DNA of 47,182 nucleotides from contig JBEIGE010000025.1 of the NCBI GenBank assembly GCA_040382055.1, forward strand, positions 1 through 47,182, in the 5' to 3' direction. This stretch comes from JBEIGE01 sp040382055. Its GTDB lineage: Bacteria > Pseudomonadota > Gammaproteobacteria > Burkholderiales > Burkholderiaceae_C. Below are positions 24,731 through 33,194 of this stretch, one piece after another (the stretch's first letter is position 1; every line of letters starts with the position of its first letter). A program made the translations under genes and the position numbers. The notes beneath the pieces were generated by a model. That model was not told the origin of the DNA. It did not search any database and was given only the letters and a program-made list of their open reading frames with translations.

Positions 24731-25735
24731 ATGACACTTCACGCCCCCTACCCCCTTGGCCGGCCCCGTCGTTTGCGCCGCGATACCTTTACGCGCAACC
24801 TGGTGCGCGAGAACAATGTCACCGTTGATGATCTGATTTACCCCGTGTTCGTTCTGGACGGAAAAAAGCGCCGGGAAAATGTGGCCTCCATGCCTGGCGT
24901 TGAGCGCCTGAGCCTGGACTTGCTTCTCCCCCTGGCAGAAGAGTGCGTGGAACTGGGCATCCCGGTGATGGCCTTGTTCCCGGTGATTGATCCGGCTCTG
25001 AAAACGCCGGATGGGCTGGAGGCGCTGAACCCAGACGGCCTGGTACCTACCGTGGTACGGGCCTTGAAAAGCACTTTCCCGGAACTCGGTGTGATGACCG
25101 ATGTTGCCTTGGACCCCTTCACCAGCCATGGGCAGGATGGCCTGCTGGATGAAAGCGGCTACATCATCAACGACGCCACGGTTGAAATACTGAAGAACCA
25201 AGCACTAACTCAAGCGCAAGCCGGTGTGGATATTGTGGCTCCCAGCGACATGATGGATGGTCGTATTGGCGCCATCCGCAGCCTGCTTGAGGCCAACAAC
25301 ATGGTGCATACGCGCATCATGGCGTACAGCGCGAAATACGCCAGCGCGTTCTACGGTCCGTTTCGCGACGCGGTAGGATCAGCCGCAAATCTGGGCAAAA
25401 GCAACAAAAAGGTTTACCAGATGGATCCCGGCAACAGTGATGAGGCACTGCGCGAGGTGGCCATGGACATTGCCGAAGGCGCTGACATGGTGATGGTCAA
25501 ACCCGGCATGCCCTATCTGGATATCGTTCGGCGGGTGAAAGACGAATTCAAGGTGCCCACATTCGCTTACCAAGTCAGTGGTGAATACGCCATGCTCAAG
25601 GCGGCCGCCCAGAATGGCTGGCTGGACCATGATGCCGTGATGATGGAAAGCCTCCTGGCCTTCAAGCGTGCAGGAGCTGATGGCATACTTACCTACTTTG
25701 CCATGGCAGCCGCCAGATTGCTGCGAAATAAATAG
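24731..25735 (+). CDS. hemB: porphobilinogen synthase (delta-aminolevulinate dehydratase)
   Basis: 334 residues. HemB condenses two 5-aminolevulinate molecules to porphobilinogen in tetrapyrrole synthesis. The Schiff-base lysines are K202 in AYSAKYASAFYGPFRD and K257 in MVMVKPGMPYLD. The metal-site segment reads DVALDPFTSHGQDG (from D124), where zinc enzymes have cysteines, so this is the zinc-independent, probably magnesium-type class. ATG 24731 is preferred over a TTG two codons earlier. The 5' side faces the small-RNA promoter; no convincing hemB promoter was found in the roughly 65 bases left. Confidence 0.96.
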   Translation: MTLHAPYPLGRPRRLRRDTFTRNLVRENNVTVDDLIYPVFVLDGKKRRENVASMPGVERLSLDLLLPLAEECVELGIPVMALFPVIDPALKTPDGLEALNPDGLVPTVVRALKSTFPELGVMTDVALDPFTSHGQDGLLDESGYIINDATVEILKNQALTQAQAGVDIVAPSDMMDGRIGAIRSLLEANNMVHTRIMAYSAKYASAFYGPFRDAVGSAANLGKSNKKVYQMDPGNSDEALREVAMDIAEGADMVMVKPGMPYLDIVRRVKDEFKVPTFAYQVSGEYAMLKAAAQNGWLDHDAVMMESLLAFKRAGADGILTYFAMAAARLLRNK

Positions 25736-25791
25736 CGGCATTTACACGCCAGTAAAGGGCCAAAGGCCTATTTCTTCAAGGGTATCTGGCC

Positions 25792-26946
25792 GTGCAAATC
25801 GTCGAATTTACCGCTGACAGTCTACGTTTTCTTGACGTCATTCCCGCACAGGCATCTACCGATGGGTTTGTGTGGGTGTTCCTGGAACGTGGTGACTTTG
25901 AAGAACATCGGTCAAGCATTCAGGAGGCGGCCCGTTCCCTGGGTGGCTCGACTCTCCTGGATCTTCACTGCCAGGATCTTGTCAACCCGATGCACCCCTC
26001 GCATTATGATTACACCTCGGTGTACGACCTCATCATCTTCCGTCGTCTGGCCACGCAGGAAGAGATGGCCTCGGATACTGCACAAGACGACGCGATTTCA
26101 GAGAGCCCCGCTCAGCGCAAGCTCCCGCGTAACGCAACACTCAAGGCCTTGCAAGGCTTTGAACACATTGGCTCAAAAGCGGTAGGCTTTGCTCTGTTTG
26201 ACCGCCTGCTGATCAGCGTTCACCCGCGTGGTTGCTACACGGCCAAAAGTTTTATTGAACGCTTTCTCGGTGATGCCAAATTCAGCGTTGAGACGCTGTC
26301 CGCGCGCAGTCGTATTCCGTTGAATCCGACTGATCTCGTGCTGCGGATGATCAACGCCATGGTCGACAGCTATCTTGACTTGCGCAAGACGCTCACGACG
26401 CAGCTTGAGCACTGGCAAGACGAACTACTCAAGCCCAATGCACGCTTCACCAACTGGGGGGCCATCATGTCGGCGCGAAACCAGCTCCACCAACTGGAAG
26501 ATCTGTGCGACGAGCAACACGATGCCGTGCAAGAGTGGCTCGACAGCCTGCGCGAGCAGCCCGTTTCAGCCCACTCTGCCGACCCGCGGCTGGCCCAGGA
26601 AACCCGCGACCAGCTGGTGGCCCGTGCGCGCGACGTGATCGAGCACATTGAGCGCGTCGTGCACCATGTTCGTCGCCTTGAACAATCTGCAGAAACAGTG
26701 GTTCAAATCCATTTCAGCGCACAAGGCAACCGAACCAACGACATCATGCGTACCCTCACGGTTCTGACGGCTATTTTCCTGCCGCTCAACCTGATCACTG
26801 GTTTTTTCGGCATGAACTTCGAAGAGTTCCCGATGATTCACTCTGTCAACGGCATCTGGTGGACGATAGCCGGGATGGCGGGTATCTCGGTAGCCTTGGT
26901 CCTGTTTTTTTGGCGTAAACGTTATCTCGCGCGCAGCGGACGTTAA
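25792..26946 (+). CDS. CorA-family divalent metal transporter
   Basis: 384 residues with a long cytoplasmic alpha/beta and coiled-helix domain and two C-terminal membrane spans. The pore signature G340-M-N342 follows the first span (TGFFGMNFEEFP). The CorA family forms pentameric Mg2+/Co2+ channels; ZntB-like zinc transport is an alternative because GMN-containing paralogues vary. The start is GTG at 25792, with no closer in-frame ATG. A His-rich or acidic insertion between residues 85 and 115 is variable sequence. Its TAA directly abuts the stop of the convergent gene. Confidence 0.92.
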   Translation: MQIVEFTADSLRFLDVIPAQASTDGFVWVFLERGDFEEHRSSIQEAARSLGGSTLLDLHCQDLVNPMHPSHYDYTSVYDLIIFRRLATQEEMASDTAQDDAISESPAQRKLPRNATLKALQGFEHIGSKAVGFALFDRLLISVHPRGCYTAKSFIERFLGDAKFSVETLSARSRIPLNPTDLVLRMINAMVDSYLDLRKTLTTQLEHWQDELLKPNARFTNWGAIMSARNQLHQLEDLCDEQHDAVQEWLDSLREQPVSAHSADPRLAQETRDQLVARARDVIEHIERVVHHVRRLEQSAETVVQIHFSAQGNRTNDIMRTLTVLTAIFLPLNLITGFFGMNFEEFPMIHSVNGIWWTIAGMAGISVALVLFFWRKRYLARSGR

Positions 26947-27669
26947 TCAGCCCTCATCGGCGGGGTTGCTGAACTTCATTTGGTCCAACAAATCAGCCAC
27001 CAGTTCCAGTCGGACCAGCGGGTTGTCCAGCGACATGAACTGCTGTTTCATCTGGGTGCTGACCGGCAGCAGCTCGCTCCAGCGGTTGGACAGCCAGCAG
27101 CAGTCGTCCCAGCGGTAGGGAAGTTGCAGCGGCATTTGTGTGTCATCTTCGACCTGCGCCTTCAACTGCTCAATCACCTGCTTCATGGCACGACGCGCAT
27201 GGGACAAGTCATCCGGAACCGGTACCTCAGCGTCGTCAGCCATCAGTTCAGCGGTGCCCATCCACAGTCCGTGTTCGAGTTGCTCGCTGGACTTCAATTT
27301 GAAGCGCTGACCACCCGAACATCGTATGCGCATCAGTCCTGGCTGCGGTCGCTCCAACAGATCAATGTGGGCGAGTGTGCCAATCGCGTGAAAACCCTCA
27401 GGGACAAACTCGCTGCGGGCTTGAGGTGGTGTGGATGCGGACGACAGGGGGGGGGACGCGTGAGCAGGGTCCGCAGGCTGCCCCCGCTTGGGCTGACGAA
27501 CCTCCCGACCCTGGGTCAAAGACACAACACCGAAAGGCTGTTTTTCCTTGTGGCAGCGGCCGATCATGTCCAGATAACGCACCTCAAAAATCTGCAACGG
27601 CAAAATACCACCGGGGAACAGAACGGTTTGTAGCGGAAACAGCGGCAAGTCAACTAATGCGTCATCCAT
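26947..27669 (-). CDS. LON N-terminal (substrate-binding) domain protein
   Basis: 240 residues starting MDDALVDLPLFPLQTVLFPGG, with LPLQIFEVRYLDMI, the signature of the LON-N (PUA-like) domain. There is no AAA ATPase or protease part, so it is a stand-alone LON-N protein of unknown function. The open frame continues upstream to 27921, but that part overlaps the dienelactone hydrolase and is not used. A run of nine C (coding strand) at 27455-27447 lies in a Pro/Ser-rich linker. The gene lies 25 bases after the hydrolase and shares no spacer with corA at its end. Confidence 0.88.
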   Translation of the reverse strand: MDDALVDLPLFPLQTVLFPGGILPLQIFEVRYLDMIGRCHKEKQPFGVVSLTQGREVRQPKRGQPADPAHASPPLSSASTPPQARSEFVPEGFHAIGTLAHIDLLERPQPGLMRIRCSGGQRFKLKSSEQLEHGLWMGTAELMADDAEVPVPDDLSHARRAMKQVIEQLKAQVEDDTQMPLQLPYRWDDCCWLSNRWSELLPVSTQMKQQFMSLDNPLVRLELVADLLDQMKFSNPADEG

Positions 27670-27694
27670 ACGGCTTAAATCTGGGCCTGGGACA

Positions 27695-28378
27695 TCAAGA
27701 CAGGTGTTGCGCCAGAAACGCCAAGCTGCGCTCTCGCGCCAGATTGGCAGCGGTGGCGTCATACGAGCCCCGCTGGTCGCAATTGAATCCATGGTTAGCC
27801 GCATAAATAAAAGCCTGTACATCAGGATGCGCTTTTTTGAACGCCTCCACCCCGTCCAAAGGTATCCAGTGGTCCTGGTCACCAAAATGCGCCAGAACCG
27901 GGCAATGGGGTGTCCGGGCAATTTCGGCTTCGGTCGTTATACCGCCACCGTAGTAGGGGACGGCAGCACTGACGCCTTTGAGCAAACAAGCGCTGCGCCA
28001 GGTCAGCAGGCCACCCCAGCAGTAACCCAAAACGGCAACTTTGCCGGCTGATGCAGCGTAGTCAATGGCAGCCTGGATGTCTTGCAGCACACCGGGTTCT
28101 GGCAGCGCTTCCACCGCCGTCTTGAGGCCAAAGCCCGCTGTCATATCCTCGGGCGTGTAGCCCAGTTCAACATCTTTCTTGACCCGGGAAAACGTGGCAG
28201 GCGCTATCGCCAGAAAACCTGCGGCAGCGTAGCCATCGGCCACAGAACGGATGTGCGAGTTCACACCAAAAATCTCCTGCAACACCACCACAGCGCCACG
28301 CGGCTTGCCGGCCGGTTGCGCCACATACGCCGCAAACTCAAAGCTGTCAGCAGCCTTTAAATTGACAATAGTACCCAT
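27695..28378 (-). CDS. dienelactone hydrolase family protein
   Basis: 227 residues with the cysteine nucleophile triad of the family: C120 in GYCWGG, D169 in FGDQDHWIP and H196 in ANHGFNCD. True dienelactone hydrolases open the lactone ring in chlorocatechol and related catabolism; paralogues are broad carboxylesterases. ATG 28378 is chosen because AGGTG sits 6 bases upstream; codons at 28384 and 28387 are alternatives. No other chloroaromatic genes are nearby, so a general esterase role is likely. Confidence 0.9.
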   Translation of the reverse strand: MGTIVNLKAADSFEFAAYVAQPAGKPRGAVVVLQEIFGVNSHIRSVADGYAAAGFLAIAPATFSRVKKDVELGYTPEDMTAGFGLKTAVEALPEPGVLQDIQAAIDYAASAGKVAVLGYCWGGLLTWRSACLLKGVSAAVPYYGGGITTEAEIARTPHCPVLAHFGDQDHWIPLDGVEAFKKAHPDVQAFIYAANHGFNCDQRGSYDATAANLARERSLAFLAQHLS

Positions 28379-28449
28379 GAACATCACCTCTTAATATATA
28401 AAATTCATAGCAATAAATCCAAACTACATAAGGAATAATCGCTAATTCC

Positions 28450-29055
28450 TTATATTTTCTTGAGCTTGCGCTCCAGAAAATCAAGCCGGTCCTGCCCCCA
28501 GAAAATCTCACCCTCGGTCACATAACTCGGGGCGCCAAACACCCCCAATTCAATGGCCTGGTGCGTGTTGGCTTCGTAACGCTCTGCCACCGCCTGGGTA
28601 TAAGACTGTTCCATGCGTTGGGCACTCAGCCCGCACTCAGACAACAACTCGGCCAGCACTTTCTCGTCGGCAATGTTGCGCTCCTGCGCCCACACCGCAG
28701 CCAGGACTGCGCCGGTTATTTTCATGGCAGCCGCAGCGCCATCGTGCATGTCCACGGCAATGATCAAGCGGGCCGCATCATCCCCGGCTACCGGGAAAAA
28801 CTTGGGCTGGACATGGAGCGGCGCGTTCAAGTGCTCGCTAAAACGCTTGAGTTCGACCAGGCGGTAGGCCTGACGCTGTGGCGCACGCTTACCCAGGGGC
28901 AAACCACCTGACACCGGAAAGACCTTGCCCCCCAGGTCGACCGGCAATACGCGCAGGGCAGCGCCGGTTTCCCGGGTAATTTCAGCCAGACGCTGGTGGC
29001 CCAGATAGGTCCAAGGGCTTTGCGGCGCAAAATAATAATCGACTGTCTTTGCCAT
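28450..29055 (-). CDS. 2-hydroxychromene-2-carboxylate isomerase-like DsbA-fold protein
   Basis: 201 residues with the DsbA/kappa-GST fold pattern: N-terminal DYYFAPQSPWTYLGHQRL with S13 where HCCA isomerase has its glutathione-binding serine, and GVFGAPSYVTEGEIFWGQDRLDFLE at the C-terminus. It lacks a CxxC motif, so it is not a disulfide oxidoreductase. The classical enzyme is in naphthalene degradation; chromosomal relatives have unknown glutathione-dependent substrates. It is divergent from the SDR gene and upstream of the hydrolase with 71 bases between. Confidence 0.86.
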   Translation of the reverse strand: MAKTVDYYFAPQSPWTYLGHQRLAEITRETGAALRVLPVDLGGKVFPVSGGLPLGKRAPQRQAYRLVELKRFSEHLNAPLHVQPKFFPVAGDDAARLIIAVDMHDGAAAAMKITGAVLAAVWAQERNIADEKVLAELLSECGLSAQRMEQSYTQAVAERYEANTHQAIELGVFGAPSYVTEGEIFWGQDRLDFLERKLKKI

Positions 29056-29120
29056 GGCGTCTCCAATTGATCAGGCAAGGATGTTATCTTGTCTCCCATT
29101 GAATTAACTGGAGCAGTACA

Positions 29121-29867
29121 TTGAACAAGGTTTTATTGATTACCGGTGGCAGTCGTGGCATTGGCGCTGCCACCGCGCTGCTGGCCAGCAAAGAAGGTTA
29201 TGCCGTGGCTGTTAACTACAGGGCGAATTCACTTGCCGCCGATGAGGTGGTGCGGCAAATCCGGGCCGGCGGCGGCAACGCCATGACGGTTCAGGCCGAT
29301 GTGGCGATTGAGGCTGAAATCATGGCCATGTTTGAGAAAGTAGATCTGAAATTCGGTCCGCTCAACGCACTGGTCAACAATGCCGGGGTGGTAGATGCCG
29401 CCTCCAGGGTAGATGCAATGAGCGGCGAGCGGCTCAAGCGCATGTTCGACATCAATGTGATCGGCCCCATGATTTGCGCACGTGAGGCTGTGCGGCGCAT
29501 GAGCACCAAACATGGCGGCAAGGGTGGAGCCATTGTCAACGTCAGCAGCATTGCTGCCAGCTTGGGCGCTGCCGGCCAATATGTAGACTATGCCGCCTCC
29601 AAAGGAGCCATCGATACCTTCACCGTGGGCCTGGGACGGGAAGTGGCGGCCGAGGGTATACGCGTCAACGCTGTTCGTCCCGGTGTGATTGATACCGAAA
29701 TTCATGCCAGCGGCGGACAACCCGACCGAGCAAAAACCATGGCGTCAATGTTGCCCATGCAACGACCCGGAACTGCCCAGGAAGTGGCCCAGGCTATTGT
29801 CTGGCTGTTGTCAGACCAGGCCAGCTACACCACCTCCAGCTTGCTGGATATTTCAGGCGGGCGGTAA
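29121..29867 (+). CDS. SDR family oxidoreductase
   Basis: 248 residues, classical short-chain dehydrogenase: cofactor loop GGSRGIG (residues 9-15), NNAG (about 87-90), catalytic S142/S143, Y157 and K161 in YVDYAASKG, and the PGVIDTEIH segment after. Arg residues in VNYRANS favour NADP(H). Resembles YgfF/FabG-type proteins of unknown substrate. The start codon is TTG with GGAG 7 bases upstream and no later ATG before the Rossmann motif. Confidence 0.92.
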   Translation: MNKVLLITGGSRGIGAATALLASKEGYAVAVNYRANSLAADEVVRQIRAGGGNAMTVQADVAIEAEIMAMFEKVDLKFGPLNALVNNAGVVDAASRVDAMSGERLKRMFDINVIGPMICAREAVRRMSTKHGGKGGAIVNVSSIAASLGAAGQYVDYAASKGAIDTFTVGLGREVAAEGIRVNAVRPGVIDTEIHASGGQPDRAKTMASMLPMQRPGTAQEVAQAIVWLLSDQASYTTSSLLDISGGR

Positions 29868-29902
29868 ACGCGGCTGATTACTTTGTGTACGCCCAAGTAA
29901 AA

Positions 29903-29932
29903 GCGGCTGTTGTCTTGATAGACAACAGCCGC
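29903..29932. terminator. terminator between SDR and dctM
   Basis: A perfect 12-base stem, GCGGCTGTTGTC (29903-29914) and GACAACAGCCGC (29921-29932), with a 6-base loop. On the minus strand it is followed by TTTTA, so it most likely ends the dctPQM transcript and may also stop the SDR transcript. Confidence 0.8.
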
Positions 29933-29977
29933 TGCTCATTGATGGGGCAAGGCCGGTGGCCTAACCACAGACTTCTG

Positions 29978-31303
29978 TTACCAGCCAATCGCCTTGGGTA
30001 ACCAAAGGGAAATCTGCGGGAAAAAGAAAACCAAGCCAAGCGTGACGGCCTGCATAAAAATGAATGGCACGACACCCTTGTAGATATCCCGGATACTGAC
30101 CTCGGGCGGCGCCACCCCCTTCAAATAAAACAGCGCCCAACCAAAGGGTGGCGTGAGGAATGAAGACTGCAGGTTCACGGTGATCAGCATGGCCAGCCAA
30201 ACCGGGTCAACGCCTTGGGCCAGCAGCACAGGCAGAAACAACGGAACGGCAATGTAGCTGATCTCGATCCACTCAATGAAGAAGCCGAGAATGAAGATCA
30301 GGAACATCATGAACCAGATGTCGCTGTTAACACCACCGGGCAGCCACTCAAACATCTTGGTAATCATGTCCTCCCCATGCAAACCACGGAACGACAAAGC
30401 AAAGACTTGGGCCATCATCAAGATAAACATCATGATGGCGGTAATCATGCTGGTGCTCAAGGCCACTTCTTTGAGTACCTTCATGCTGAATCGTCCTGAA
30501 AGCATGGTGATCAGCACGGCACCCACCGCACCCATCGACGCGGCTTCTGTGGGAGCTGCCACACCACCCACAATTGAGCCCAGCACCGACACCACCAGCA
30601 TGATGGGCGGTACCACGACTTTCCAGAAACGAATCCAGAGCTGACGGCGCGAAACCAGGTCCCGCTCAGCCAGTGGAATGGGCGGCATCAACTCAGGGTT
30701 CATCCAGCCGCGAATGAGTAAGTAGATGATGTAAACCGATGCCAACAACATGCCCGGTCCAACAGCTGCCGCAAACAAGGTGCCCACCGACAACTGCATG
30801 ATGTCTGAGAGCAAAATAAGAATCAGACTCGGCGGAATGATCTGCCCCAGGGTACCGGAGGCGCAGATAACACCGCAAGCTATGCCTTTGTCGTATCCCC
30901 GGCGAATCAGCGTAGGCAAAGTCAGCAGTCCCAATGTGATGACGGTTGCTCCCACAATGCCGGTGGTGGCACCCATGAGCACACCGAACAGCACAATGCC
31001 CACACCCATGCCACCTCGCACCCCACCGGCGATATGCCCCATCACATCCAGCAAGTCATCGGCAAGGCGGGATTTTTCGAGCATCACTCCCATAAAGACA
31101 AACAGGGGAATGGCCATCCATTGGTAACCCGCCACGATGCCATAAACACGTGAGGGCAGCAAACTGAACAAACCCTCGCCGAAACCCAGGTAACCAAAAA
31201 TAAAACCCACGGTGGCAAGGGTGATCGCTACCGGCACGCCGATCATCAGCATTACAAAGAAGGCCACCAGCATCAGCAGCGCGTAGGTTTGCGGCTCAAA
31301 CAT
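29978..31303 (-). CDS. dctM: TRAP transporter large permease subunit DctM
   Basis: 441 residues, 12 or so membrane spans, with the DctM pattern FVFMGVMLEKSRLADDLLDVM near residue 75 and ASGTLGQIIPPSLILILLSD around residue 150. It forms the sodium-coupled translocation channel with DctQ in the inner membrane. The ATG overlaps the dctQ stop by 8 bases. The final gene of the transporter operon, followed by a strong hairpin. Confidence 0.95.
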   Translation of the reverse strand: MFEPQTYALLMLVAFFVMLMIGVPVAITLATVGFIFGYLGFGEGLFSLLPSRVYGIVAGYQWMAIPLFVFMGVMLEKSRLADDLLDVMGHIAGGVRGGMGVGIVLFGVLMGATTGIVGATVITLGLLTLPTLIRRGYDKGIACGVICASGTLGQIIPPSLILILLSDIMQLSVGTLFAAAVGPGMLLASVYIIYLLIRGWMNPELMPPIPLAERDLVSRRQLWIRFWKVVVPPIMLVVSVLGSIVGGVAAPTEAASMGAVGAVLITMLSGRFSMKVLKEVALSTSMITAIMMFILMMAQVFALSFRGLHGEDMITKMFEWLPGGVNSDIWFMMFLIFILGFFIEWIEISYIAVPLFLPVLLAQGVDPVWLAMLITVNLQSSFLTPPFGWALFYLKGVAPPEVSIRDIYKGVVPFIFMQAVTLGLVFFFPQISLWLPKAIGW

Positions 31304-31820
31304 GGGCAGCCCCCTGACTTGTTTTCCAGGTATGGATGCGACGCATCAACTCAGCGCATGCTTGCAAGGTCAGCAAACCGTAGCCGATGGGAATGAGTGA
31401 CTTGACGACCCAACGGTAAGGTATGCCACCAGGGTCATTGGATATTTCGCCGGTTGCAAAGGACTGGCCGACATAGGCTATTGAAAGCTTCAAAAAGATC
31501 AACGCAACAAGGATGGTGAGCACAGCAGAGGCCACATCCACAATGAACTTGGTCTTGGGTTGATAGTTGGCATAAAACAGGTCTACCCGCACGTTGTCGC
31601 CGCGCTGCAGTGCGTAACTCATGCCCAACAAAATGAGTGCTGCCAACAGGTGCCACTCCAGCTCCTGCGACCACACCGAACCAAAACTCAAGGTATAGCG
31701 CAGGATCACATTGACGGCTACCAGCGAAATCATGACCAGAGCCACCCACAAGGTGGCCCGGCCAATCACATCGATCAGCGATTCAATCTTTTCCATGGCG
31801 ACTGACATCGCTTTGAACAT
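31296..31820 (-). CDS. dctQ: TRAP transporter small permease subunit DctQ
   Basis: 174 residues with four predicted spans; the WSQELEWHLLAALILLGMSYAL region is typical of DctQ. Two further methionines (residues 5 and 9) could be the real start. The unusual length of the N-terminal helix suits the larger DctQ type found with 2-oxo acid TRAP systems. It lies 15 bases downstream of dctP and overlaps dctM. Confidence 0.93.
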   Translation of the reverse strand: MFKAMSVAMEKIESLIDVIGRATLWVALVMISLVAVNVILRYTLSFGSVWSQELEWHLLAALILLGMSYALQRGDNVRVDLFYANYQPKTKFIVDVASAVLTILVALIFLKLSIAYVGQSFATGEISNDPGGIPYRWVVKSLIPIGYGLLTLQACAELMRRIHTWKTSQGAAHV

Positions 31821-31835
31821 GCAATAACTCCTGAC

Positions 31836-32930
31836 TTAGCCGCGTACTTTAACGTGGTACTGCTCTTCGCTGACCTCAACCCAACGGTCATATTTGGACT
31901 TGAAGGCCATGTAGGAGTCATGCACTTTCTTGGTCATCGGATCCTTGGCAACTGCCTCGGCCAGCACCTTATCGGTTTCAACTCTCAGCGCCTGAATCAC
32001 AGCATCAGGCAGGGGCTTGGCAATGACCTTTTGGTTTTTGATCAAGTCGTCCATGGCGTCCGAGTTGGCTTTCTGGCACCAGGCCTCACCAATCACATTG
32101 CAGGCCGCCGCCGCGTTTTGCACAATCGCCTTGAGATCGGCAGGCAGCTTTTCCCAGGCGGCTTTGTTGATCAGTAACTCAGAAACGGTTGCTGGCTCGT
32201 GCCAGCCCGAGGTGTAGTAAAACTTGGCCGCCTTGTGCAGCCCCAGACGCCGGTCCTGGAAAGGGCCGACAAACTCGGCTGCATCGATCACGCCGCGCTC
32301 AAGCGCCGGGAAAATTTCACCCCCGGGAAGAACCTTCACATCAACACCCAAATTGGCGTAAACACGGCCTGCCAACCCGGGGATACGCATCTTCAGGCCC
32401 TTAAGGTCAGCAACCGTGTTAATTTCTTTCTTGAACCAGCCGGTCATCTGCACGCCGGTGTTGCCGCAGGGCATGGCCACCATGCCAAACGGGGCATAGA
32501 CTTCGTTCCACAGCTCAATGCCGCCACCGTCATAAAACCAGCCGTTAATGCCCTGGAAATTAAGACCGAAAGGCACGGCAGTGAAGTACTGTGCGGCAAA
32601 GGTCTTGCCGGTCCAGAAGTAGCTGTTGGCGTGGTTCATCTCGACCGTTCCGGCACGCACGGCATCAAAGCCTTCAAACGCAGGGATCAACTCGCCAGCA
32701 CCAAACACCTGAATCTTGACTCGACCACCCGACATAACGTCAATGCGCCGGGCCAGGTCTGTGGCGCTGCCCGGGCCGTCCATGTAAAAGGGTGAGCCCT
32801 TTGTGTAGGCGCTGGTCATTTTCCAGTTGAAGGTTTGCTGTGCACGCGCCACCATCGGGGCACCCAGACCAGCAGTGACAGCGCCTGCGGTCAAACCTTT
32901 GCTTACAAAGCCACGTCGATCCAGTTTCAT
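31836..32930 (-). CDS. dctP: TRAP transporter substrate-binding protein DctP (2-oxo acid type)
   Basis: 364 residues from MKLDRRGFVSKG, a twin-arginine signal with cleavage expected near ARAQQ, so export is by Tat. The mature protein has GLKMRIPGLAGRVYANLGV and LPGGEIFPALERGVIDAAEFVGP, close to the TakP-like subgroup that binds 2-oxo acids with sodium. The exact ligand cannot be set from sequence. GAGGAG lies before ATG 32930; the frame extends to 33002 but across the promoter. A sigma-54 type promoter lies about 57-71 bases upstream. Confidence 0.92.
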   Translation of the reverse strand: MKLDRRGFVSKGLTAGAVTAGLGAPMVARAQQTFNWKMTSAYTKGSPFYMDGPGSATDLARRIDVMSGGRVKIQVFGAGELIPAFEGFDAVRAGTVEMNHANSYFWTGKTFAAQYFTAVPFGLNFQGINGWFYDGGGIELWNEVYAPFGMVAMPCGNTGVQMTGWFKKEINTVADLKGLKMRIPGLAGRVYANLGVDVKVLPGGEIFPALERGVIDAAEFVGPFQDRRLGLHKAAKFYYTSGWHEPATVSELLINKAAWEKLPADLKAIVQNAAAACNVIGEAWCQKANSDAMDDLIKNQKVIAKPLPDAVIQALRVETDKVLAEAVAKDPMTKKVHDSYMAFKSKYDRWVEVSEEQYHVKVRG

Positions 32931-32986
32931 AAAAAGCTCCTCAGAGGGGGTTGGGTCAAGAACAGAAAGAGAACCCGATGGACACC

Positions 32987-33001
32987 GCAAGGAACGTGCC
33001 A
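32987..33001 (-). promoter_or_regulatory. sigma-54 (-24/-12) promoter for dctPQM
   Basis: The minus strand reads TGGCACGTTCCTTGC (33001 to 32987), with GG and GC separated by 10 bases, matching the sigma-54 consensus TGGCAC-N5-TTGC at every core base. The predicted start is near 32975, leaving a leader of about 45 nt. An imperfect dyad GCAC/GTGC at 33103-33117 is about 130 bases upstream, where an enhancer-binding activator could sit. Confidence 0.72.
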
Positions 33002-33194
33002 CGCTTCAAGGAACAAAGCCAATCCTCAAAATGAGGCTCTGAGCTTGGAGCGCACCAATTCAGGCAAGTCATCTCCTTGGATTTCATACAGCCACAGTTT
33101 GAGCACTTTTTTGGTGCATCGATACCAGATCGCTTTCCCGGTCGGTAAGTCGTCCAAGGCGGTTATAAACGTGCATCCATCCAGCGGAGCCACC

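Noticed and set aside
27670..27921. N-terminal extension of the LON-N protein
   Set aside because: It overlaps the dienelactone hydrolase in another frame and precedes the family start MDDALVDLPLFPL; the sequence has no domain character.
28429..28454. Inverted repeat AAGGAAT/ATTCCTT near the end of the DsbA-fold gene
   Set aside because: The stem is AT-rich, with no T run, and overlaps the stop codon; too weak to call a terminator.
32835..33194. Upstream extension of the enoyl-CoA hydratase frame
   Set aside because: It runs over the dctP start and the sigma-54 promoter; ATG 33195 has a ribosome site and fits the family length.
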